DNA from: Burkholderiaceae bacterium | GTDB taxonomy: Bacteria; Pseudomonadota; Gammaproteobacteria; Burkholderiales; Burkholderiaceae_F | Direction of reading: 5' to 3' | Assembly: GCA_013813185.1 (NCBI GenBank) | Contig: JACCSD010000222.1 | Coordinates: forward strand, 1 to 23,183 | DNA length: 23,183 bases | Shown: in pieces, positions 1 through 8,600 of the stretch | Position numbering within the stretch: position 1 is the stretch's first letter | How the letters are laid out: each line of letters begins with the position of its first letter | The notes under the pieces: model-generated | Seen by the model: the letters and a program-made list of their open reading frames with translations, nothing else | The model's database searches: none | What the model was told of the DNA's origin: nothing | Translations under genes and position numbers: made by a program

Positions 1-717
1 TTGAAAAAGTCATGGGATCGGCTGCACAAGGGCGATGCCGAGCCGCTGCCGAAGAACGGCGATGTCATCGATGCGTGGGTGGCATTCCACGCGGGCGATT
101 TTCAAGCGGCGGCCGAACTGGGCGCCAAGGCGGGCGCGGACGGTGTCAACGTCGCCAACAAGTCGCAGGCGATTTACGCAAACTATCTGGAAGAGAACGA
201 CAAGAAGAAGCTCGAGCTGTTCGAGGAAGTCGCCGGGCGTGCCGAGCGGCTGCAGCGCGATCAGCCCAAAAACGCCAATGCTTACTACTGGCAGGCTTAC
301 GCGCTCGGCCGCTACGCGCAGGGGATATCGATTGCCAAGGCGCTCGCGCAAGGCATTGGCGGAAAGGTCAAGGCGGCGCTCGAAACAACGATCAAGCTGG
401 CGCCGAAACACGCCGATGCGCACATCGCACTCGGCGCCTATCACGCCGAGGTCATCGGTAAGGTCGGCGCGATGATCGGCGGACTGACCTATAGCGCGAA
501 GAAAGATGCCGCCATGAAGAACTACCAGAGCGCGCTGAAACTGAATCCCGACTCCGCTATTGCGCGCATCGAATACGCCAATGGACTGGTGATGCTGGAA
601 GGCAACAAAGCGTTGAAGCAGGCTGAGCAGCTGTACGCGGATGCCGCCGCGTGCGAGCCGATGGATGCCATGGAAAAGCTCGACGTTGAACAAGCCAAGG
701 CCGAAATCGACGATTGA
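1..717 (+). CDS. TPR-repeat protein, probably partial at the left edge
   Basis: The frame is open from the first base of the window. Its first codon is TTG, so the gene either starts there or, more likely, runs in from outside. The 238 visible residues are mainly helical, with TPR-like helix pairs: one around residues 85-105 (AYYWQAYALGRYAQG) and clearer ones around 130-150 (LAPKHADAHIALGAYHAE) and 175-200 (YQSALKLNPDSAIARIEYA). Such repeats are usually protein-protein scaffolds. No signal peptide, catalytic motif or enzyme domain is visible. It ends 2 bases before the stop of the convergent DUF924 gene, so it is not in an operon with its right-hand neighbour. TPR membership is fairly safe; the specific function is unknown. 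Confidence 0.7.
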   Translation: MKKSWDRLHKGDAEPLPKNGDVIDAWVAFHAGDFQAAAELGAKAGADGVNVANKSQAIYANYLEENDKKKLELFEEVAGRAERLQRDQPKNANAYYWQAYALGRYAQGISIAKALAQGIGGKVKAALETTIKLAPKHADAHIALGAYHAEVIGKVGAMIGGLTYSAKKDAAMKNYQSALKLNPDSAIARIEYANGLVMLEGNKALKQAEQLYADAAACEPMDAMEKLDVEQAKAEIDD

Positions 718-719
718 TC

Positions 720-1289
720 CTAAAACCGCGAGCCCTGCTCCTTCAGAAATTCGATCTCCTCAGCAGTTGATTCGCGACCGAGAATCGCATTGCGATGAGG
801 AAAGCGGCCGAACCGTTCGATGACTTCGCAGTGCTTGATCGCCCACGGCAGCGGCTCCAGCAACCCTTCTTTCGCGAGCTGCTGGAACAACCGCACCGAC
901 TCCAGCTGATCGTTCAGAAACTCGGAGTGTTCGAATGGCATGTAGGCGAACCAGCGCTCGACCGGCGCGAGCGAGCGGTCGTCGTCGCGGTCAACCAGGC
1001 CTGACGCAAGCCTCAACGCCTGCCCGTCGCCGCCGAACGAGCGCGGAGTATCGCGGTAGATGTTGCGCGTGAACTGATCGAACACGATGATCGAAGCCAG
1101 TGCGCCGCGCGGAGTCTGGGCCCATCCATCAATCTCGCCGTTTAGTGCCGATTCGACCGTGGCGCCGAAGCGGTCGCGCGAGAGCTCATCGGTCGCGTCT
1201 GATTTTGTGAACCACAGCGGCCGCGTCTTCCCGAAATCGGGATCGTCCGGCGCTCCGAACCAGAAATCGAGAACCTCGGCGGGCTTCAC
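720..1289 (-). CDS. DUF924 family protein
   Basis: This 189-residue protein has hallmarks of the DUF924 family (Pfam PF06041): an N-terminal LDFWFGAP, the central segment VFDQFTRNIYRDTPRSF, the segment YMPFEHSEFLNDQ, and a C-terminal FGRFPHRNAILGRES. The family is soluble, all-helical and TPR-like, and has no established biochemical role. The length is normal for the family, and the ATG start places the conserved LDFWFG near the N-terminus as expected. It lies downstream of the phosphatase gene on the same strand, but a strong intrinsic terminator separates the two, so it may be transcribed separately. It is convergent with the TPR gene. The family call is confident; the function is not known. 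Confidence 0.88.
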   Translation of the reverse strand: MKPAEVLDFWFGAPDDPDFGKTRPLWFTKSDATDELSRDRFGATVESALNGEIDGWAQTPRGALASIIVFDQFTRNIYRDTPRSFGGDGQALRLASGLVDRDDDRSLAPVERWFAYMPFEHSEFLNDQLESVRLFQQLAKEGLLEPLPWAIKHCEVIERFGRFPHRNAILGRESTAEEIEFLKEQGSRF

Positions 1290-1294
1290 GCAAT

Positions 1295-1324
1295 AAAAAG
1301 GCGCCGGGACTAGCGGCGCCTTTT
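1295..1324 (-). terminator. Rho-independent terminator after the phosphatase gene
   Basis: A perfect 10-bp inverted repeat, AAAAGGCGCC (1296-1305) and GGCGCCTTTT (1315-1324), encloses a 9-base loop. Read on the minus strand, the GC-rich stem is followed by a run of five T (complement of 1295-1299), the usual intrinsic-terminator layout. It lies 17 bases past the phosphatase stop codon and just upstream of the DUF924 start. The symmetric A/T tails would allow it to work in both directions, but both flanking genes are on the minus strand. Confidence 0.85.
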
Positions 1325-1341
1325 GGGTCGATCAAGCGATA

Positions 1342-1830
1342 TCAGGCAGCTGCGTACATCGTTGCCCGCTTGCGCACGACCTCCAGCAACCCCTGGCATG
1401 CGTCCTCGACGTAGTCGAGCACGGTCCCAAAACCCTCCGGCCCACCGTAGTACGGATCGGGGACGGTGGCAGCATCGAATTCGCCGGCGTAGCGCATCAA
1501 AAGATGGAGTTTGTGCTTTTGCTGGCGCGGGCACTGCTGCTGCAGCAATGACAGGTTCTCCCAGTCCATCGCCAGGATCAGGTCATATTCGTGAAAGTCC
1601 GACTGGGTGATCTGGCGCGCGCGCAGGTCGGTCAATTCGTACCCACGCTTGCGCGCCGCCTGCTGACCCCGCACGTCGGGCGGCTCGCCGACGTGGTACG
1701 CATGCGTCCCGGCCGAGCCGATCTGCACGATGTCCTCCAGCCCGGCGTCGCGCACCATCTTGCGGAAAACCCCCTCCGCGATCGGTGAGCGGCAGACGTT
1801 GCCCATGCAAACAAACAGAATTTTTGTCAT
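1342..1830 (-). CDS. Low-molecular-weight protein-tyrosine phosphatase
   Basis: The 162-residue protein begins MTKILFVCMGNVCRS. This is the LMW-PTP phosphate-binding loop CX5RS, with nucleophile C8, R14 and S15. The general-acid motif DPYYGG (D125) is near the C-terminus. These enzymes hydrolyse phosphotyrosine through a phosphocysteine intermediate. In bacteria they act on tyrosine kinases of polysaccharide export or on other phosphoproteins; which applies here cannot be told, and arsenate reductase is a less likely alternative. The length and both catalytic motifs are intact. The ATG start is supported by a purine-rich AAAGG (complement of 1840-1844) about 9 bases upstream. It is on the same strand as uvrB with a 178-bp gap, so co-transcription is possible but not shown. 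Confidence 0.95.
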   Translation of the reverse strand: MTKILFVCMGNVCRSPIAEGVFRKMVRDAGLEDIVQIGSAGTHAYHVGEPPDVRGQQAARKRGYELTDLRARQITQSDFHEYDLILAMDWENLSLLQQQCPRQQKHKLHLLMRYAGEFDAATVPDPYYGGPEGFGTVLDYVEDACQGLLEVVRKRATMYAAA

Positions 1831-1849
1831 ACCCGTTCGCCTTTCAAGT

Positions 1850-1864
1850 GGCGGTCCAACCGCC
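1850..1864. other. Short perfect stem-loop upstream of the phosphatase gene
   Basis: GGCGGT (1850-1855) and ACCGCC (1859-1864) are perfectly complementary around a 3-base loop. The site lies 20-34 bases before the phosphatase ATG, in its presumed 5' leader. No T-run follows on either strand, so it does not look like a terminator. It could be a leader hairpin or a protein site, or chance in GC-rich DNA. The rest of the 1831-2008 gap shows no convincing promoter to my eye. Confidence 0.3.
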
Positions 1865-1980
1865 CCGGCTCCTAATAGCCCTGATAAACCCTAACTCCTA
1901 GCGGTGCCATCGCCCTTCGTTTCAGCAGACCCAACCGCCTTGGCAAAGTTCGCGCCACCTACGAAACATTTACAAGATCG

Positions 1981-2009
1981 GGGCTCCCACCTTTGGAACA
2001 AGGTAGCCC
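1981..2009 (-). terminator. Possible imperfect hairpin at the end of uvrB
   Basis: GGGCT (1981-1985) pairs with AGCCC (2005-2009), and ACCTT (1989-1993) pairs with AAGGT (2000-2004). A 3-base bulge and a 6-base loop complete a 10-bp interrupted stem that touches the uvrB stop codon. No T-run follows on the minus strand, so it is at best a weak or Rho-assisted terminator, or an mRNA 3'-end hairpin. Confidence 0.25.
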
Positions 2010-4072
2010 TACGCCGCCCGCGCCCCCGGCACCAGGGCGACCACGTTGGTCGATCCGCCGGAGCCAAACACCTGCTCTTTTAGCAGCGCCAGCTGGTCCC
2101 GAACGCGCGCAGCCTTTTCAAACTCCAGATTCTTGGCGTGCTCGAACATCTGCTTTTCGAGCCGCTTGATCTCTTTGGAAACCTGCTTTTCCGACATGAC
2201 CTCGTACTCGGCCGCGGCGGAGGCTGCTTTCAGGTCATGGCGCGACGCAGTCGCGTCGTAGACCCCATCGATCATCTCGCGCACGTCCTTGACAATGCCG
2301 CGGGGAACGATGTCATTAGCCGCGTTGAACAACGCCTGCTTCTCGCGCCGCCGGTCGGTTTCATCGATCGCGCGCTGCATCGAATCCGTGACTTTGTCGG
2401 CATACATGATCGCCATGCCATCCAGATGGCGTGCCGCGCGGCCGATGGTCTGGATCAACGACCGCTCGGAACGCAGGAAACCTTCCTTGTCGGCGTCGAG
2501 AATCGCGACCAGCGACACTTCGGGCAGGTCGAGCCCTTCGCGTAGCAGGTTGATGCCGACGATGACGTCGAATACGCCGGCGCGCAGGTCGCGGATGATC
2601 TCGACGCGCTCGACCGTGTCGATGTCCGAATGCAGATAACGCACCTTGATACCGTGCTCGGACAGAAACTCGGTCAGGTCCTCCGCCATGCGCTTGGTAA
2701 GCGTGGTGATCAGAACGCGGTGGCCCTGGTCCGTGCGCAGCTTGATCTCTGACAGCACGTCATCGACCTGCGTCCGCGCCGGGCGCACCTGAATCTGCGG
2801 ATCGACCAGCCCGGTCGGGCGCACCAGTTGTTCGACCACCTGCGACGAATGTTCGAGCTCGTATGCCGCCGGCGTAGCCGACACGAAAATCGAGCGCCGC
2901 ATCTTGCGTTCGAACTCATCGAAACGCAGCGGTCGATTGTCGAGCGCCGAGGGTAGCCGGAAACCGAAGTCGACCAGGGTTTCCTTGCGCGCGCGGTCGC
3001 CCCGGTACATGCCGCCCAGTTGCGGGATCGTGACATGCGACTCGTCGATAACCATCAAAGCGTCCGGCGGCAGATAGTCAACCAGCGTCGCCGGCGGCTC
3101 GCCGGGCATCGCGCCAGAAATATGGCGCGTGTAGTTCTCGATCCCCCGGCAGAAGCCGAGCTCATTCATCATTTCGATATCAAAACGCGTGCGTTGCTCA
3201 ATGCGCTGCGCTTCGACCAACTTGCCCTGCGCCACGAACGTTTCAATGCGATCTTTCAACTCCAGCTTGATCCCTTCGATCGCGCGCAAAACGTTTTGTC
3301 GCGGCGTCACGAAGTGCGACGACGGATACACCGTAAAGCGCGGGATCTTCTGCCGCACGCGCCCGGTCAGCGGATCGAACAACTGGATCGAATCGACCTC
3401 GTCGTCGTACAGGTCCACTCTGACCGCGAGCTCGGCATGCTCGGCCGGGAAAATATCGATCGTGTCGCCGCGCACACGGAACGTGCCGCGTGTGAACTCC
3501 ATGTCGCTGCGCTTGTATTGCATCTGCGTCAGCCGCACGATGATGTCGCGCTGGCTGAGGCGATCGTTGTGCCGCAGCGTCAGCACCATCGAGTGGTAAT
3601 CCGACGGATTGCCGATGCCGTAGATCGCCGACACCGTCGCCACGATCAATACATCGCGCCGCTCGAGCAACGACTTGGTGGCGGACAATCGCATCTGCTC
3701 GATGTGCTCGTTGATGCTGCTGTCCTTCTCGATGTACAGATCGCGCGAAGGGACGTAGGCCTCGGGTTGGTAGTAGTCGTAATACGAAACGAAATACTCG
3801 ATCGCGTTGTTCGGAAAGAACTCGCGCATTTCCGAATACAGCTGCGCCGCGAGCGTTTTGTTCGGCGCAAGCACCAGCGTGGGGCATCCGATCTGCGCGA
3901 TGATGTTTGCCATCGTGTAGGTTTTGCCCGAACCGGTCACACCGAGCAGTGTTTGAAACGCCAGACCGTCGGCCAGTCCTTCGCTCAGCCGCGCAATCGC
4001 CTCGGGTTGATCGCCCGCGGGCGCAAACGGTTGATGCAGTTGAAACGGCGAATTGGGATGAGTGATGACCAC
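2009..4072 (-). CDS. uvrB: UvrABC system protein B (excinuclease subunit B)
   Basis: This is a full-length 687-residue UvrB, the damage-verifying helicase-like subunit of nucleotide excision repair. It is loaded by UvrA and then recruits UvrC. Walker A GVTGSGKT is at residues 44-51. The beta-hairpin segment that clamps DNA (YYDYYQPEAYVP, about 97-108) follows, and the DEAD-like DESH motif is near residue 343. The C-terminal helicase half carries the GINLLREGLDLPEVSLV and QTIGRAARH motifs. A C-terminal UVR coiled coil at about 633-670 contains the NLEFEKAARVRDQ core. Translation starts at GTG; no ATG lies close upstream and the N-terminus matches normal UvrB length. It is divergent from the aminotransferase gene. 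I searched the upstream gap for a LexA-type CTG-N10-CAG operator and found none. Confidence 0.98.
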   Translation of the reverse strand: MVITHPNSPFQLHQPFAPAGDQPEAIARLSEGLADGLAFQTLLGVTGSGKTYTMANIIAQIGCPTLVLAPNKTLAAQLYSEMREFFPNNAIEYFVSYYDYYQPEAYVPSRDLYIEKDSSINEHIEQMRLSATKSLLERRDVLIVATVSAIYGIGNPSDYHSMVLTLRHNDRLSQRDIIVRLTQMQYKRSDMEFTRGTFRVRGDTIDIFPAEHAELAVRVDLYDDEVDSIQLFDPLTGRVRQKIPRFTVYPSSHFVTPRQNVLRAIEGIKLELKDRIETFVAQGKLVEAQRIEQRTRFDIEMMNELGFCRGIENYTRHISGAMPGEPPATLVDYLPPDALMVIDESHVTIPQLGGMYRGDRARKETLVDFGFRLPSALDNRPLRFDEFERKMRRSIFVSATPAAYELEHSSQVVEQLVRPTGLVDPQIQVRPARTQVDDVLSEIKLRTDQGHRVLITTLTKRMAEDLTEFLSEHGIKVRYLHSDIDTVERVEIIRDLRAGVFDVIVGINLLREGLDLPEVSLVAILDADKEGFLRSERSLIQTIGRAARHLDGMAIMYADKVTDSMQRAIDETDRRREKQALFNAANDIVPRGIVKDVREMIDGVYDATASRHDLKAASAAAEYEVMSEKQVSKEIKRLEKQMFEHAKNLEFEKAARVRDQLALLKEQVFGSGGSTNVVALVPGARAA

Positions 4073-4121
4073 AGTTTATTTTGCAGTGCAGTAGACAGCG
4101 AGCAAGCGCGAATCCTAACAG

Positions 4122-4150
4122 TTGACGCGTAAAAATCCTATACCTATGCT
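4122..4150 (+). promoter_or_regulatory. Sigma70-type promoter for the aminotransferase gene
   Basis: TTGACG (4122-4127) is followed after exactly 17 bases by TATGCT (4145-4150), a good match to the housekeeping -35/-10 consensus. Transcription would begin near 4157, giving a leader of about 178 bases before the ATG at 4335. The leader contains a small GCAGC/GCTGC repeat around 4252-4269 but no riboswitch or attenuator that I recognise. This is the best promoter in the 262-bp divergent gap; no comparable match for uvrB was found on the other strand. Confidence 0.6.
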
Positions 4151-4334
4151 AGTGTTGAACCTCGAATCCATGCACGGAATCAACGAGTTATATCGTGTTT
4201 CTGGAAACATTCTCAAGTGGCTTCTGCGGCCTGGTAGCGTCCGATGTTCAAGCAGCAGCCTGCATATGCTGCAACTGCGACTTCACAGGACACTTGTCTA
4301 ACGTTTTGATTTATCGGAAAAACTTCGCGCCGAA

Positions 4335-5537
4335 ATGACGACTTCTCTCTTCGCCAACGTGCAGATGGCGCCCCGCGACCCAACGCTGGGACCGACCGAA
4401 GCATTCAACCAGGACGTTCACCCCGCCAAGGTGAACTTGGGCGTTGGTGTTTACCTTACGGACGAAGGCCGAATCCCAATCCTGCGCGCCGTCGCCCAGG
4501 CAGAGCAACGCCAAGCAGCCGCCGCCGCGCCGCGAGGTTATTTGCCGATCGACGGCATCGCTGCGTACGACACGGCTGTGCAAAAACTGCTGCTGGGTGA
4601 TTCATCCCCGCTCGTTGCCGCAGGCCGTGCTATTACCGCGCAGTCGCTCGGAGGCACTGGCGCGCTGAAGATCGGCGCGGATCTTCTGAAAAAAGTCCTG
4701 CCCGACGCGAGCGTAGCGATCAGCGATCCCACCTGGGAAAACCATCGCGCCTTATTCGAAAGCGCCGGCTTCCCGGTGGTGACCTACCCGTACTACGACT
4801 CGACCACGCGCGGGGTTCGATTCGACGCAATGGCCGCGTTCCTAAAAACATTGGCGCCGCGCACCATCATCGTGCTGCACGCGTGTTGCCACAACCCGAC
4901 CGGCGTCGACCTGACAGCAGACCAGTGGCAGGCATTGCTGGAAGTGATGAGCGAGCACGAGTTGTTGCCGTTTCTCGACATTGCCTACCAGGGCTTCGCG
5001 CTGGGCATAGAAGAGGATGGCGCCGTCGTGCGTCAGTTTGCAGAGTCCGGCATGCCGCTCCTGATCGCAAGCTCGTTTTCTAAAAGTTTTTCGCTCTACG
5101 GCGAGAGAGTCGGCGCGTTGACGATCATCGATTCGAGCAAAGACGAATCAGCGCGCGTGTTGAGTCAACTAAAGCGCGTGATTCGCGCCAACTATTCGAC
5201 GCCACCGACGCACGGAGCCATGGTCGTGACGACGGTGCTGACGACGCCCGAACTGCGCGAGTCGTGGCTGCAGGAGCTCGACGAAATGCGCGAACGCATT
5301 CGACAGATGCGCGCGGCGCTGGTCGATCGCTTACAAGCTCACCGCGCCGCGCAGGACTTCTCGTTCGTGCTGCGCCAAAACGGAATGTTCTCGTACAGCG
5401 GCTTGACCCCGGAGCAGGTCGACCGGCTGCGAACGGAGTTCGGCATCTATGCCGTCCACACCGGACGGATCTGTGTTGCCGCACTGAACACGCGAAACGT
5501 CGATTCCGTTGCGAAGGCCATCGCCACGGTTCTGTAG
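4335..5537 (+). CDS. tyrB: Aromatic amino acid aminotransferase (TyrB/AspC family)
   Basis: This 400-residue class I PLP-dependent aminotransferase is collinear with E. coli TyrB from VNLGVGVY to the C-terminal GRICVAALNTRNV. Visible motifs are the SDPTWENH segment, CCHNPTG, the cofactor-contact DIAYQGF, and the PLP-lysine motif SSFSKSFSLYGERVG with the Schiff-base lysine at K250. The family transfers amino groups between aromatic or dicarboxylic amino acids and 2-oxoglutarate in the cytoplasm. TyrB and AspC cannot be separated with certainty by eye, so the symbol is provisional. The start has little Shine-Dalgarno sequence, but the N-terminus fits the family. A good promoter lies upstream. 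The biosynthetic cluster begins 110 bases after its stop; this gene is probably primary metabolism, although it could supply amino acids. Confidence 0.93.
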   Translation: MTTSLFANVQMAPRDPTLGPTEAFNQDVHPAKVNLGVGVYLTDEGRIPILRAVAQAEQRQAAAAAPRGYLPIDGIAAYDTAVQKLLLGDSSPLVAAGRAITAQSLGGTGALKIGADLLKKVLPDASVAISDPTWENHRALFESAGFPVVTYPYYDSTTRGVRFDAMAAFLKTLAPRTIIVLHACCHNPTGVDLTADQWQALLEVMSEHELLPFLDIAYQGFALGIEEDGAVVRQFAESGMPLLIASSFSKSFSLYGERVGALTIIDSSKDESARVLSQLKRVIRANYSTPPTHGAMVVTTVLTTPELRESWLQELDEMRERIRQMRAALVDRLQAHRAAQDFSFVLRQNGMFSYSGLTPEQVDRLRTEFGIYAVHTGRICVAALNTRNVDSVAKAIATVL

Positions 5538-5627
5538 CGGGCTATACGCCGCCCGGCAGCCACGGGGCGAGCGATTTCCAGCGTCGATTGGTCGGTTATT
5601 CAACGGCACGTGCGACGCGGGCCCACC

Positions 5628-5633
5628 TAGAAT
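5628..5633 (+). promoter_or_regulatory. Possible -10 element before the NRPS-PKS gene
   Basis: TAGAAT at 5628-5633 is a good -10 hexamer in the 110-bp gap between the aminotransferase stop and the NRPS-PKS start. No acceptable -35 lies 16-18 bases upstream (5604-5611 is GC-rich). If used, transcription would begin near 5640, which would leave almost no leader for the GTG at 5648 and fit the TTG at 5663 better. The NRPS-PKS might instead be read through from the 4122 promoter. Confidence 0.25.
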
Positions 5634-5647
5634 CCGATTCACTTATC

Positions 5648-8600
5648 GTGTCGGAGTCTGCTTTGCCTCATCCGGCTTCCCTGCCAAACACGCTCTCGGA
5701 CGCAGGCATCGCAGCGGCCAGCGTCGGTGCGTGCGGCTGGGATTACACCGGGCCGTTGAGCGTCACTGCGTGTTTTGCCGAGCAGGTGGCATTGCACCGC
5801 TCCCGCCCGGCCGTCGTGTGCGATGAAGGCACGCTGACCTACGAAGCGCTCGACGCCGTGTCCGATCGTCTTGCTGCGCAGTTAACGGCGAGCGGCGTGG
5901 AACCCGGCGCGATCGTTGCGATCGTGATGGACCGCTCATCGCACGCAATCGTATCGATGCTCGGCATTCTGAAGTCCGGCGCGGCGTACATGCCGGTCGA
6001 GCCGTCGTTTCCGGCCGAGCGTATTGGGTTCATGGTGCGCGACGCCGGCTGCGAGGTGGCGGTCGTCGGGCCGTCGACGCGCGCGCAATTGCCGGCGGGA
6101 GTGACCCGGGTTAACGCTGCGCAGGCAATGCTGCGTACAGACGCCGTGTTACCACCGACCGCAGATATCGCAGCCGAAACGCTCGCCTACCTGATGTACA
6201 CGTCGGGCTCGAGCGGGCAGCCCAAGGGTGTCGAGATCATGCATCGATCGATCGTGCGGCTCGTTAAGAATGCGAACTTCATGCGTCTCGATGCCGGGGT
6301 CACAATGCTGCACGCCGCGCCGCTGGGTTTCGACGCATCGACGCTCGAAATCTGGGGGCCGCTGCTTAACGGCGGCCGCTGCGTGGTGCACGCCGAGCCG
6401 GTTCCGAGCGGCGCCGGAATCGTGCGTGCGATCCGCGAACGCCGCGTGACTTCGGCATGGCTGACGGCGGCGCTGTTTAACGCAATCGTCGATGACGATG
6501 CGCGCCATTTACACGGACTGGAGCAATTGGTGACCGGTGGTGAAGCACTGTCGGTCTCGCACGTACGGCGCGCCCTGGATGCACTGCCGCGCACACAGCT
6601 GATCAACGGCTACGGTCCTACCGAGTGCACGACCTTCAGCGCCACGTACGCGATTCCGCGCGAACTCGATCCGATGGCGCGGTCGGTGCCTATCGGCTTT
6701 CCGATCAACGCCACCACGCTGTCGGTCGTAGACACACAAGGCGAGCCGGTGCCGCGTGGCGTGATCGGCGAGCTTTACATAGGCGGCCTTGGGGTGGCGC
6801 GCGGATATCGTGGTCGACCGGAGCTCACCGCCGAGCGCTTCGTTGCATCGCAGACGCAAAGTACTGCCGGCCGCGTGTACCGCACCGGCGATCTGGCGCG
6901 CTTTCTGCCGGACGGCGCGCTCGAATTTGTCGGACGCGTCGACGATCAGATCAAGATGCGCGGCTATCGCATCGAGCCCGGCGAAATCGAAGCGACGCTG
7001 GCGGCGCATCCGGATGTGCGCGCGTGCGCAGTGATTGCGCGCGAATCGGCCGAGCGTGGATTGCAACTGGTGGCCTACATCGTTGCAGCGCCTGGCGCCT
7101 CGATCGATATTCCTGCGCTGAAGCAGTTCACCGCACAGCGGCTGCCCGACTTCATGGTGCCGCCCATTTTCATCAGCCTGCCGGCGCTTCCGATCACGCA
7201 GAATGGCAAGCTCGACCGGCGCGCGCTGCCTGCGCCGCCTGCGCAGCGCCCCGAGCTCGCAGTGCCCTATCAAGCTGCGGAGAATGAGGTCGAAGCGCAG
7301 GTGGCGGCGGTCTTCGCGAGCGTGCTCGGCATCGACCGCGCCGGCCGGCTCGACAATTTTTTCGAGCTTGGCGGCAATTCGTTGCTGGTGCTGCGTGCGC
7401 TCGCGCGGTTGCGCGACTCCGGGCACGCAACGCTCACCGTCGCCGACTTCTTCAGCGATCCGATGCCCGCAGGTCTGGCGCGCAGCGTCACGGGCGGCGA
7501 ACCCGCGATCGATGCGCGTCGCCTGACGCGCATCGATCGCCGCGCAGGCAATACGTCCATTGCCATTATCGGAATGGCGGGACGCTTTCCGGGTGCACCC
7601 AACATCGAATCGCTGTGGCGACTGTTGAGCGAAGGTCGCGATGCCATCAGGCAGTTTAGCGAGGCCGAACTCGATTCGAGCATCGCTGAGCAGTTGCGGC
7701 GTGATCCCAACTACGTCAGTGCGCGCGGCGTGATCGACGACGTCGAATGGTTCGATCCTGCTTTTTTCGGCATCAATCCAACCGAGGCCGAGCTGATGGA
7801 TCCGCAGCAGCGAATCTTTCTCGAGCTCGCGTGGGAGTGCCTCGAACGCGCGGGCTATCGGCCCGGACCCGAGGCCGGACCGATCGGCGTTTTCGCCGGC
7901 ATGTACAACGCGACTTACTTCCAGCGTCACGTGGCGCAGCACCCGCATTTGATCGAGCGCGTCGGCGAGTTCCAGGTGATGCTGGCCAACGAAAAGGACT
8001 ACATCGCAACGCGCACCGCGCACCGCCTGAATCTGACAGGGCCCGCCGTCAGTGTGCACACTGCGTGTTCAACGTCGCTGGTTGCGATCGCGCAGGCGGT
8101 TGACAGCTTGCGCGACGGCCGCTGCGCGATGGCGCTGGCCGGCGGCGTGTCGATCACGTGCCCGCCGGCCAGCGGTTATCTGTACCAGGACGGCGCGATG
8201 CTTTCGCCCGACGGCCATACGCGAACGTTCGATGCGAATGCGTCAGGCACGGTGTTCAGCGACGGCGCCGGCATCGTGTTGCTGAAGCGTCTCGAAGATG
8301 CGGTGGCGGACGGCGACACGATTCATGCGGTCGTGCGCGGCGTCGCCATCAACAACGACGGCGGCGACAAGGCAAGCTTTACTGCGCCCAGCGTCGACGG
8401 GCAGGCCGCGGTGATCGCGTGCGCGCACGACGATGCCGCAGTCGACGCACGCAGCATCGGCTATGTCGAGGCGCACGGAACCGCGACTCCGCTCGGTGAC
8501 CCGGTCGAAGTCGAAGCGTTGACGCGTGCGTTTCGCCGGCACACGAAGGACGCGTCGTTCTGCGCGATCGGGTCGATCAAGAGCAACCTCGGGCACACGG

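Noticed and set aside
3020..4132. 370-codon open frame on the plus strand opposite uvrB
   Set aside because: Antisense shadow of uvrB rich in Arg, His, Val and Leu, with no recognisable domain.
4073..4334. LexA/SOS operator upstream of uvrB
   Set aside because: uvrB is SOS-regulated in some bacteria, so I looked for CTG-N10-CAG on both strands; the nearest candidates miss at least one arm.
5264..5647. Upstream extension of the NRPS-PKS reading frame to 5264
   Set aside because: It overlaps the last 270 bases of the well-conserved aminotransferase, and its translation shows no domain; it is simply an open frame in GC-rich DNA.
6509..8059. 516-codon open frame on the minus strand under the NRPS-PKS
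   Set aside because: It is a shadow of the A-PCP-KS coding region with His/Arg-rich low-information translation; the plus-strand domains are unmistakable.
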